64,000 bases of DNA from DATARH01 sp036489765 (GTDB lineage: Bacteria > Pseudomonadota > Alphaproteobacteria > ATCC43930 > CGMCC-115725): NCBI GenBank assembly GCA_036489765.1, contig DASXFE010000026.1, forward strand, positions 35,982-99,981. The letters are read 5' to 3'. The position numbers were made by a program, and so were the translations under genes. This document shows positions 51,781 through 60,024 of this stretch, in pieces. Numbering within the stretch: the first letter of the stretch is position 1; every line of letters starts with the position of its first letter. The notes below the pieces were generated by a model. That model was not told the origin of the DNA. It saw only the letters and a program-made list of their open reading frames with translations, and did not search any database.

Positions 51781-53127
51781 ATGTCCTGGGATAGCAAGAT
51801 CGTCTGGTCGGAGGGGATGTTCCTCCGAACACAGCACTTCCAACAACAGGACCGCTACGTCGAGCGTCTGCTTCGCGGCCGTACCGAGAACCTGCGCCCC
51901 CACCCGTGGGGCCTGTCAAAGCAGGCGATCGACCGCAGCCTCTTGACGACCGGCCGGTTCGCGCTCGCCGAGGCGAGCGGGGTCTTTCCCGACGGCACGC
52001 CGTTCTCGATCCCCGACGACGCGGATCATCCGCCGCCTCTCGAGATACCGGGCAACACGCACAACGCGATCGTCTATTTGACGCTGCCCATCCGCCAGCC
52101 GGGCGCCCGCGAATTCAGCGACAAGGGGCCCGGCGGGGCAATAACCCGGTATGAGGCGAGCGACTACGAGTCGTCCGACGCGGTGTCGGGCAGCGAAACC
52201 CGCGCGCAGTTGCGTGTCGGTAAGCTGCGCCTGCGCTACGCCCTCGAAGACGACGACCGGTCGGGATATCTCTCAATTGGCCTCGCCCGGATCGTCGAGG
52301 TGCGTCCGGACCGGAGCATCCAGCTCGACGACGACTACATCTCGCCCTGCCTCAACTGCGAGTGCCAGGCGCCGCTCAAGGGGTTCAGTGAGGAGCTCGA
52401 AGGTTTGCTGCACGCGCGAGGCGAGGCGCTCGCCGCCCGTCTGGTGCAGCCGGGAGAGCGAGGCGTCGCCGATTTTGCCGACTTCGTGCTGCTGCAGGTG
52501 GTGAACCGCTACGAGCCGCTGCTCGCGCATTTCACCGCCGACTCTGGACAGCTTCACCCCGAGACGTTCTATTCGCGCCTCCTCGAGATCGCCGGCGAGA
52601 TCGCCACCTTCGCCAGCCGGACAAAACGCGCCACCCAGTTTCCGCCCTACCGGCACGATGATCTGGAGCGCAGCTTCGCCCCCGTGATCGCCGATCTGCG
52701 CCAGTTGCTGAGCGCGGTGCTCGAGCAGACCGCGGTGCCGATCCCGCTGCAGCAGCGGCCTTACGGCATCCGCGTGGCGGTCATCCAGGATCGCGATCTC
52801 ATCGCCTTCGCCAGCTTTGTGCTGGCCGCGCGGGCGCAAACCCAGACGCCCAATCTGGAACGGACCTTTCCGCAGCACGTAAAGATCGGCCCGGTCGAGC
52901 AGATCGCCCAGCTTGTGAATTCGGCATTGCCGGGGGTGCCCGTGCGGGCGTTGCCCGTGGTTCCGCGGCAGCTGCCTTACAAAGCCAGCACGTTCTATTT
53001 CGAACTGGATCGAACGAGCCCCTTCTGGAAGGAGTTGCAGCGGCCGGGCGGGACAGGCGGCATCGCCATCCACGTAGGACGCGAGCTCCCCGAGATCGAG
53101 CTCGAATTGTGGGCCATCAAGGGTTGA
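51781..53127 (+). CDS. tssK: T6SS baseplate-membrane connector TssK
   Basis: The 448-residue protein starts MSWDSKIVWSEGMFLRTQHF and then QQQDRYVERLLRGRTENLRP, the shell domain that docks TssF/TssG. Middle and C-terminal segments (FADFVLLQVVNRYEPLLAHF, KIGPVEQIAQLVNSALPGVP) match the family. TssK links the baseplate to the TssL/TssM membrane complex. ATG 51781 is preferred to the GTG four codons upstream. tssL follows after four bases. Confidence 0.95.
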   Translation: MSWDSKIVWSEGMFLRTQHFQQQDRYVERLLRGRTENLRPHPWGLSKQAIDRSLLTTGRFALAEASGVFPDGTPFSIPDDADHPPPLEIPGNTHNAIVYLTLPIRQPGAREFSDKGPGGAITRYEASDYESSDAVSGSETRAQLRVGKLRLRYALEDDDRSGYLSIGLARIVEVRPDRSIQLDDDYISPCLNCECQAPLKGFSEELEGLLHARGEALAARLVQPGERGVADFADFVLLQVVNRYEPLLAHFTADSGQLHPETFYSRLLEIAGEIATFASRTKRATQFPPYRHDDLERSFAPVIADLRQLLSAVLEQTAVPIPLQQRPYGIRVAVIQDRDLIAFASFVLAARAQTQTPNLERTFPQHVKIGPVEQIAQLVNSALPGVPVRALPVVPRQLPYKASTFYFELDRTSPFWKELQRPGGTGGIAIHVGRELPEIELELWAIKG

Positions 53128-53131
53128 TCGG

Positions 53132-54460
53132 ATGGAAGAAGACAATCCGTTCAACGACGCAACGATCATTCGGCCCAATCCCGGCGGAAGGCTGAGACCC
53201 GCCGCGCCTGCTGCCGATGCCGCCGCCGGTCCCGCCCCTGCCGTCGTTGCGTACGCCCCCTCCAATCCGGCTCTGCTCAACACCAGCGCGGGGCTGGGCG
53301 CCCTCATCGACGCGGCATCCCCGATCCTCAGCCTCGTCTCCCGGATAGCGACGACGATTTCGCAGCAAGATGTCGAAGGCCTGCGCCGGCGAGTCAGGGA
53401 TTCGTTCGGGGAATTCGAGAAGCGCGCTGCGGCGACCGGCCTGCGGCCGGAAATTCTCGGGGCTTGCCATTACGCGCTGTGCGCCACCGTCGACGATGTC
53501 GCCGCCAACATGCCGTGGGGTTCGCGGAACGTCTGGGCCGATCAGAGCATGGCCCGCGTCTTTCACAACGACACCTCGGGCGGCGAGCGGTTCTTCGACC
53601 TGCTGCAGCATTTCGAGCGCGATCCCGAGACGAATTTCGAAGTTCTCGAGCTCTTCTATTTCTGCCTGTCGCTCGGGTTCCAGGGGCGCTTCCGCCTGTT
53701 GTCGCAGGGCGCGTCGGATCTGGCCACGACGCGGGCGCGTCTGCACCGGATCATCCGGCGACGCCGCGGCGACGCAGCCGCCGAGCTGTCGCCGCACTGG
53801 CGCGGGATCGAGGCGCCGCACCGCCCATTGACCGCGTTTGTGCCGCTGTGGGCGATCGGGGCCGGCGTCGCGCTGGTGCTGCTGGCGATCTTCATCGTCC
53901 TGCATACGATGTTGGGGCGCACGACCGGCGACCTCTACGCCAAGCTCGCCGGGTTGCCGAACCTCGACAAGCCGCAGATCGAGGGCTGGAGCAAGCCGCT
54001 TCCGCCGCCGCCGCCGCCGCCGCCCAAGGTCGCGCCGCAGCTCTCGCTCGATATCCAATCCTCCTGCGTCGCGGTCAGCGAGGCCGTTCAAACCATCACC
54101 GTGCGGCTCCATTGCAACGGTCTCTTCGCGGCCGGCAGCGCGGCCCTGGAAGATCGCTTCGAATCGACCGTCGACGACATCGCGAAGGCGCTGAAGACGG
54201 TGCCCGGGACGCTCACGGTGGTGGGCTATACCGACAACCAGCCGATCCACAACCTGCGCTTCCCCTCCAACTTCGAGCTCTCGCTCGCCCGGGCGCAAAG
54301 CGTGCGCGACCGTTTGGTCAAGGACGGCGTCCCGGCCGACCAGATCAAGGTCGACGGCAGAGGCGAGAAGGACCCGGTCGCCGACAACAACACGGCCGAG
54401 GGGCGCGAGGCCAACCGGCGGATCGAATTCATCCTGCTGCGCGCGGCGGGTAAGACGTGA
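53132..54460 (+). CDS. tssL: T6SS membrane protein TssL with C-terminal OmpA-like domain
   Basis: The 442-residue protein has a cytoplasmic DotU domain (about 50-225: LRPEILGACHYALCATVDDV, WADQSMARVFHNDTSGGERF), one membrane helix (about 238-258, ALVLLAIFIVLHTML), a poly-Pro stretch (about 290-298) and a periplasmic OmpA-type peptidoglycan-binding domain (about 345-440: VVGYTDNQPIHNLRF, GREANRRIEFILL). The N-terminus reads NPFNDATIIRPNPGG; Thr11 resembles the position of the PpkA-phosphorylated threonine (Thr14) of Agrobacterium TssL. The stop overlaps the tssM start. Confidence 0.95.
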   Translation: MEEDNPFNDATIIRPNPGGRLRPAAPAADAAAGPAPAVVAYAPSNPALLNTSAGLGALIDAASPILSLVSRIATTISQQDVEGLRRRVRDSFGEFEKRAAATGLRPEILGACHYALCATVDDVAANMPWGSRNVWADQSMARVFHNDTSGGERFFDLLQHFERDPETNFEVLELFYFCLSLGFQGRFRLLSQGASDLATTRARLHRIIRRRRGDAAAELSPHWRGIEAPHRPLTAFVPLWAIGAGVALVLLAIFIVLHTMLGRTTGDLYAKLAGLPNLDKPQIEGWSKPLPPPPPPPPKVAPQLSLDIQSSCVAVSEAVQTITVRLHCNGLFAAGSAALEDRFESTVDDIAKALKTVPGTLTVVGYTDNQPIHNLRFPSNFELSLARAQSVRDRLVKDGVPADQIKVDGRGEKDPVADNNTAEGREANRRIEFILLRAAGKT

Positions 54461-57400
54461 ACGAGCTCCTCAGATACATGCCGCTGCCGCCGCGCTGGGT
54501 GGCGACGCTGGCCGGCACGCTGGCGCTGGGGACCCTGGTTTGGTTCCTGGGGCCGACCCTGGGCTTTGGGACGTTCCGCCCGTTGGCGAGCACCACCGCC
54601 CAGCTCATCGCAGTGGTGGTGATCCTCCTGCTCTGGGCTGTCGGCACGTGGCTCATGCACGCCCGCGAGGCTGCCGCAAACAAGAAGGTGATCGCTGGGG
54701 CCAGTGGAGGCGACGCACCGGCCGCCGACCCGGCCAGCGCGCAAATTCACATCCTCAAGCAGCGCCTCGAGGAAGCGCAGCAGCAATTGAAGCGGCTGCG
54801 AGGCGCCGACCGCCGCGGCAAGAAGTATCTGTACGAACTCCCCTGGTACATCATGATCGGGCCGCCCGGCGCCGGAAAGACCACGGCGCTCGTCAACAGC
54901 GGCCTCCGATTCCCGCTCGCCGAGCGTTATGGCAAAGAGCCCGTGCGCGGCGCCGCCGGAACGCGCAACTGCGACTGGTTCCTGACCGACGAGGCTGTGC
55001 TCATCGACACCGCGGGCCGCTACACGACGCAGGCGGGCGATCAGCACGAGGATCAGGCGGCCTGGCTCGGCTTCCTCAAGCTGCTCAAGGAGACCCGGTC
55101 GCGCCAGCCCATCAACGGGGTGCTCATCGCGATCAGCCTGAGCGACCTCGTGCTGCTTCCGGCGGCCGGGCGCACCGCCCATGCGCAAGCGGTCCGGTCT
55201 CGCCTCGCCGAATTGCTCGATCACTTCGGGGTGCGTTTCCCCGTCTACGTCCTGTTCACCAAGGCCGATCTCATTGCCGGCTTTGTCGAAACATTCGAGC
55301 CATTGACGCGGGAGGGGCGCGAGCAGGTTTGGGGCGCCACCTTGCCGCTCGATCGCGGCGGCGATGCCGATCCGGCGGTGCTGCAGTGGGACGAAGAGTT
55401 TCAACAGCTCCTCGATCGCCTCGACGAACGGATGATAGACCGGGTGCAGGAGGAGGCCGATCCGCGGCGGCGCGGTCTGATCTTCGGGCTGCCGACGCAA
55501 ATGGCCTCGCTCCGCGATACCATGCGCGAGTTCCTGGAGGAGGTGTTTCTCGCAAGCCGCTACGAGACGCGGCCGCTGTTGCGGGGTGTCTATTTCACGA
55601 GCGGCACGCAGGAAGGCACGCCGATCGACCGGCTGATGGGCGCCATCGCCCAGCGGTTCGGCCTGGAGCCGTCGAACCTCGTCGCCTTCAGCGGCTCGGG
55701 CCGGAGCTATTTCATCACCCGGCTCTTGCGCGAGGTGATCTTTCACGAGGCCAGCCTCGTCAGCACCAACCCACGCGCCGAGCGCCGCCGCTCGATCCTG
55801 CGATGGTCGAGCTATGGCGTTTTGGGCCTCGTGTTCCTCGCCGCCTGTGGTGCCTGGGCGTACAGCTATGTCCAGAACCGGCAGATGGAGGCGGATGTCA
55901 GCGCCGCGATCGATGGCGCGATGAAGGAGGCGTCGGCGCTCAATACGCCGGTGCTGAAGGACGAGGACCCATCGCGGGTGCTGCCCGCATTGGACAAACT
56001 GCGCCACCTGCCTCAGGGCTACGACGCCGCCCCCGCGGCAATCCCGCTGTCGATGAAATTCGGCCTCTACCAGGGCGCGCCGCTTCACTCCGAGGCGGTC
56101 GCTGCCTACCAGCGCGGGCTCAACCGGCTGCTGTTGCCCCGCCTGGTGGCGCGCCTGCAAAAGCAGCTTGCGGCCAATCTGAAAAAGCCGGAGTTCCTCT
56201 ATGACGGGCTGCGGATCTACTTGATGCTCGGCGGCCGTCACCCGGTCGACCGCAAGATCGTCAAGGAGTGGATGACCCTGGATTGGCAGTCCCTGCTGCC
56301 CGGGCCGGAGCATGCGGCCGCGCGCGCCGCTCTGCTGACCCATCTCGACGCGCTGTTGGACGGGCGGCTGGAGGAATACCCGCTCGACGCCAATGTGGTG
56401 GACGAAGCGCGCCGCACGCTGCGCCAATTCCCGATCGCCGGCCGCGCCTATCTGATGCTCAAGGATCGCGTGTTGGCGGCCCAGCCGCCGGACTGGAGCG
56501 TCGTCGATCATGCCGGCCCGGCCGCCGATCATGTGCTGGTGCGACTGTCGGGCAAGCCGTTGTCGGAGGGCATTTCCGGATTTTACACCCGCCCGGTCTT
56601 CTATCACGACGTCCTGCCGCGACTGGCCGATCTCGTTGCATCGGTGCAGGGCGACGCGTGGATCCTGAGCGACACCGCCGATCCAAACGCCGCCAATCCC
56701 AGCGCGACGCTGACGAGCGACGTCCTCGCCCTCTACTACGACGATTACATCAAGCAATGGGAAGGGCTCGTCACCGATATCTCTCTTCAACCGGCGCGAA
56801 ATGTCGGCGAGGCGTCCGACATCCTCAACTTCGCCGCGGGCCCGACCTCGCCGTTGAAGATGATCTGGCAAGCGATAGACCGCGAAACCCAGCTCGCGCA
56901 CGCGCCCGCCGAACCGGGGGCAGCAGCAGCGGCAACGGCGCCGCCGGACCCCGCGGCGCAAAAGCGGCTGGCCTCAGCCCTGAGCGCCGCCGGCAACGCG
57001 CAGCCCACTTACGGGCAGCCGGTGGAAGAACGGTTTCACCGCTTTCACGACACGGTGGCGTCGATCGGCGGCGGGCCGGCCATCATCGACCTGTTCCTGC
57101 AGGACCTCGCCGAGTTGTCGAAGGATACGGCCAGGCTTGCGGCCACGGCGTCAGGTGGCTCGGAGCCGGCCGCGATCGTCGCCGACGCGGCGGATGCGGT
57201 TCACAAGATCGAGAACTGGTCCGAGCGGTTTCCGCCGGCGCTGGCCGACGTCCCGAAAAGCATCACGCGAAGCATCAACGCCTTGATCAAGGGCCAGGCG
57301 CGGGGAGATCTCGATCGCCAATGGGATTCGAAGGTGCTGCCGTTTTGCAAACAGGCATTGGACGGGCGCTACCCGGTGCAAAAGGGTGCCGCCGCCGATA

Positions 57401-58083
57401 TCACGATCGATGATTTTGCGCGGCTGTTCGCCCCCAACGGGCTGATCGACGCCTTCTTCAATACCTCGCTGCGCCCGTTCGTCGACACGACCCGGGATCC
57501 GTGGACCCTCCGGAACACGCGCGACGTCGCAGTCTCGGCGGATTCCCTTGCCGAGTTTCAACGCGCGGCGCGCATACGCGACATGTTCTTTGGCACCGGC
57601 ACAGCACCTGTGCTCAAGTTTGAGATCACTCCCGTCTCGATCGACTCGAACGCATCGAAAGCGATCCTGAGCATCGACGGGCAGGAGGTCGCTTTCGATG
57701 GGGTTTCCCGTCACACCATCTCTGTCCAGTGGCCGGGTCCGGGCGGCGAGCGGCAATCGACGGTAACCTTTGCGGAAAAGCCGCCGCCGCCGGCACCTGC
57801 AACGGCGCAGCCGGCAAACGCGACGCAGACTGCCGCGGCCTCGACCCCCGCGCCGACGACGCCGGCACCCCCGCCGCCCCCGGCCATCACGAAGACCGGC
57901 CCCTGGTCGTTCTTCCGGCTGCTCGATTCAGGCTCGCTCACAAAGCTCGGCGGCACGGACCGGTTTCGTGTGAGCTTTTCCGCCGACGGGCACGCCGCGA
58001 CTTACGAGATCCATGCCGGCAGCGTGGTCAATCCGCTGAGCTCGAACGAGCTGGCGAAATTCAAATGCCCCGCGACCCTTTAA
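54457..58083 (+). CDS. tssM: T6SS membrane protein TssM (IcmF)
   Basis: The 1208-residue protein has two N-terminal membrane helices (about 13-30 and 45-66), a cytoplasmic NTPase-like domain with Walker A GPPGAGKT (K141) and IDTAGRYTTQ, a third helix near 448-466 and a large periplasmic IcmF region ending in a Pro/Ala-rich linker (about 1100-1145) and a C-terminal beta domain. With TssL it builds the trans-envelope complex. Translation starts at GTG 54457, overlapping tssL as GTGA. No tssJ lipoprotein gene, its usual outer-membrane partner, is present in the window. Confidence 0.96.
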   Translation: MNELLRYMPLPPRWVATLAGTLALGTLVWFLGPTLGFGTFRPLASTTAQLIAVVVILLLWAVGTWLMHAREAAANKKVIAGASGGDAPAADPASAQIHILKQRLEEAQQQLKRLRGADRRGKKYLYELPWYIMIGPPGAGKTTALVNSGLRFPLAERYGKEPVRGAAGTRNCDWFLTDEAVLIDTAGRYTTQAGDQHEDQAAWLGFLKLLKETRSRQPINGVLIAISLSDLVLLPAAGRTAHAQAVRSRLAELLDHFGVRFPVYVLFTKADLIAGFVETFEPLTREGREQVWGATLPLDRGGDADPAVLQWDEEFQQLLDRLDERMIDRVQEEADPRRRGLIFGLPTQMASLRDTMREFLEEVFLASRYETRPLLRGVYFTSGTQEGTPIDRLMGAIAQRFGLEPSNLVAFSGSGRSYFITRLLREVIFHEASLVSTNPRAERRRSILRWSSYGVLGLVFLAACGAWAYSYVQNRQMEADVSAAIDGAMKEASALNTPVLKDEDPSRVLPALDKLRHLPQGYDAAPAAIPLSMKFGLYQGAPLHSEAVAAYQRGLNRLLLPRLVARLQKQLAANLKKPEFLYDGLRIYLMLGGRHPVDRKIVKEWMTLDWQSLLPGPEHAAARAALLTHLDALLDGRLEEYPLDANVVDEARRTLRQFPIAGRAYLMLKDRVLAAQPPDWSVVDHAGPAADHVLVRLSGKPLSEGISGFYTRPVFYHDVLPRLADLVASVQGDAWILSDTADPNAANPSATLTSDVLALYYDDYIKQWEGLVTDISLQPARNVGEASDILNFAAGPTSPLKMIWQAIDRETQLAHAPAEPGAAAAATAPPDPAAQKRLASALSAAGNAQPTYGQPVEERFHRFHDTVASIGGGPAIIDLFLQDLAELSKDTARLAATASGGSEPAAIVADAADAVHKIENWSERFPPALADVPKSITRSINALIKGQARGDLDRQWDSKVLPFCKQALDGRYPVQKGAAADITIDDFARLFAPNGLIDAFFNTSLRPFVDTTRDPWTLRNTRDVAVSADSLAEFQRAARIRDMFFGTGTAPVLKFEITPVSIDSNASKAILSIDGQEVAFDGVSRHTISVQWPGPGGERQSTVTFAEKPPPPAPATAQPANATQTAAASTPAPTTPAPPPPPAITKTGPWSFFRLLDSGSLTKLGGTDRFRVSFSADGHAATYEIHAGSVVNPLSSNELAKFKCPATL

Positions 58084-58101
58084 CTGGTCGGAGTCCGTGA
58101 A

Positions 58102-58911
58102 GTGACGCTCCCGGACGAGCCTGTTTCGAAGAGGCCCACGATCGGGCACCAGTCGGGCCTCGCAGTCTCCGCTTACGCCGAGACGCATGTGGGCGGGGTC
58201 CGCAAGATCAATGAGGACTCGATCCTCGACTTGCCGGAATTGGGTTTGTGGGTGGTGGCCGACGGCGTCGGGGGCGCCGACGCCGGCGATTTCGCGAGCC
58301 AGCTCATCGTCAACTCGCTGAGCGGCGTATCCGGGTTCCCCGATGCGCAGAGTTATCAGCAGGAGGTGCTGGCGATCTTGGAGGGAGTAAACCGACGGCT
58401 CCGCGAGGAGGCGACCGCGCACGGCACCGATCGCATCATCGCCAGCACCGTCGTCTGTCTGCTTTTCGCCGAGGGCCGCTATTGCTGCATCTGGGCCGGC
58501 GACAGCCGCATCTACCGGCTCCGGAGCGATCGGTTCGAGCCCATGACGCGTGACCACTCCGAGGTTCAGTCGCTGTTGGACGCGGGGCTGATCACGGCCG
58601 ACGAGGCTCGCCAGCACCCCAACGCCAATGTCATTACCCGCGCCGTGGGCGCCGAAGACTCATTGGTGCTCGATGTCGTCGGCGGCACGATCCAACCCGG
58701 CGACGCCTTCCTCCTGTGCAGCGATGGGCTGACCAAGGTCGTGGAAGACTGGGAGATCGGCGCGATCCTGGGATCGTTGCCCGCCGAGGAGGCGGTTCAC
58801 CGCCTGATCCACACGGCGCTGGAGCGCGGCGGACCGGACAACGTGTCGGTCATCACGGTAAAGATCGGCGGGATTTCGGCTCCGCCGACCACCGGACCTC
58901 TGGGTCGATAA
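58102..58911 (+). CDS. pppA: T6SS PP2C-type phosphatase PppA
   Basis: The 269-residue PPM-family phosphatase has the metal-binding motifs GGVRKINEDS (D39), VVADGVGGADAG (D54) and WAGDSRIYRLR, and the late GDAFLLCSDGLTKVV and GGPDNVSVITV motifs. PppA removes phosphate from PpkA targets and so switches off or resets T6SS assembly. It starts at GTG 58102, 18 bases after tssM, with GGAG upstream. It stands apart from its kinase by the membrane haem-motif gene. Confidence 0.94.
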   Translation: MTLPDEPVSKRPTIGHQSGLAVSAYAETHVGGVRKINEDSILDLPELGLWVVADGVGGADAGDFASQLIVNSLSGVSGFPDAQSYQQEVLAILEGVNRRLREEATAHGTDRIIASTVVCLLFAEGRYCCIWAGDSRIYRLRSDRFEPMTRDHSEVQSLLDAGLITADEARQHPNANVITRAVGAEDSLVLDVVGGTIQPGDAFLLCSDGLTKVVEDWEIGAILGSLPAEEAVHRLIHTALERGGPDNVSVITVKIGGISAPPTTGPLGR

Positions 58912-59132
58912 TGGACGAGGCAGTTCGGAATGCCCGGCTCTCAGTCGAACATTGAGCCGAGTATTGCGGCACCCATATATCACGGCGATTTGCTTGTCGC
59001 CCGTGGACCATATGCCGTAAGCTCGCGCCTGAAGCGATCCGAATCGTCCATGTATCGCTTAATTATCAATTCAGGCTGGCGCGATCGCTCTTCGAATGTG
59101 GCGGCGACGTCGATAATTGGCGGGACAACGCT
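58912..59132. other. 221-bp non-coding gap before the haem-motif gene
   Basis: This stretch is lower in GC than the flanking genes (for example the ATTATCAATTCAGG region near 59062-59075) and breaks the otherwise tightly packed operon, so it probably holds a separate promoter for the haem-motif/ppkA genes. I see no EcfG or LexA site. Confidence 0.45.
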
Positions 59133-60011
59133 ATGAAGCTCAGGGCAAAAGTGAATCTGACGCTATGCGGTGCCTTTGTCGTCGGCCTCGCCCTGGCGGG
59201 AGCGGGCGCCTACAAGGTACTTACCGACGAGGCCATCGAAAACAGCACGCGAGACGCGCGCATCATGATGGAAGAGGCCTCGGCGGTTCGGACCTATACC
59301 GCCCAGTACATCTTTCCGCAGCTTCAACCTCAGCTAAAGATCCAGTTTTTGCCGACCGTCGTCTCGGCGTTCGCCGCGCAGACGAATTTCCACATCGTCC
59401 AGAAGAAATTGCCCGAATACAATTATCGCGAGCCGACGCTCAATCCCTCTAACTTGAATGACAAAGCGGTCGACTGGGAAAGCGACATCATCAACGATTT
59501 CAAGCAGAACCCAAGCAAGACCGAAATGATGTCGATCCGGGACACGCCGACCGGAAATTATCTTACGCTTTCGCGGCCGCTGAAGGTCAGCTCGGAAGCC
59601 TGCCTGTCGTGCCACAGCACGCCCGAGAACGCGCCGCCGACGATGGTCGCCTTGTATGGCTCGCAAAACGGCTTTGGCTGGAAGCTGAACGATATCATCG
59701 GTGCCCAGGTGGTTTCGATCCCGCTCTCCGTGCCGCTGCACCGTGCCTACACGAGCCTCGGCTGGCTGTTGGGTGCCTTGGCCGTGGTCTTCATCGTGAT
59801 TCTGCTGATCGTCGATACACTGTTGCGGGCCCTGGTGGTCAAGCCGGTCATCGGGATCTCCGAGATGGCCAGCGAAGTCAGCATGGGTAAACTGGACGAG
59901 CCCGAATTTACCGTGAAAACCCATGATGAAATCGGCTCGCTGGCCAGCTCGTTCAACCGGATGCGCCGCAGCTTGCAGAACGCGATGAGGATGCTTGAAG
60001 AAAGGCCCTGA
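59133..60011 (+). CDS. membrane protein with c-type haem motif (DUF3365-like) and HAMP domain
   Basis: The 292-residue protein has an N-terminal membrane anchor (about 7-27, TLCGAFVVGLALAGAGAY), a periplasmic domain (about 35-205) of the DUF3365/Tll0287 type with CLSCH (C157, C160, H161), the covalent c-haem signature, a second membrane helix (about 209-232, LLGALAVVFIVILLIVDTLL) and a cytoplasmic HAMP (about 233-290, KPVIGISEMASEVSMGKLDE, HDEIGSLASSFNRMRRSL). It has no kinase or cyclase output of its own. It lies between pppA and ppkA, 13 bases before ppkA, so signalling to the kinase is the natural inference. Confidence 0.9.
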   Translation: MKLRAKVNLTLCGAFVVGLALAGAGAYKVLTDEAIENSTRDARIMMEEASAVRTYTAQYIFPQLQPQLKIQFLPTVVSAFAAQTNFHIVQKKLPEYNYREPTLNPSNLNDKAVDWESDIINDFKQNPSKTEMMSIRDTPTGNYLTLSRPLKVSSEACLSCHSTPENAPPTMVALYGSQNGFGWKLNDIIGAQVVSIPLSVPLHRAYTSLGWLLGALAVVFIVILLIVDTLLRALVVKPVIGISEMASEVSMGKLDEPEFTVKTHDEIGSLASSFNRMRRSLQNAMRMLEERP

Positions 60012-60024
60012 CTAGGCATCGGCG

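Noticed and set aside
54226..56961. Minus-strand open frame of 911 codons opposite tssL/tssM
   Set aside because: It is the antisense image of TssM coding sequence in a GC-rich genome; no domain is visible and it conflicts with a conserved operon.
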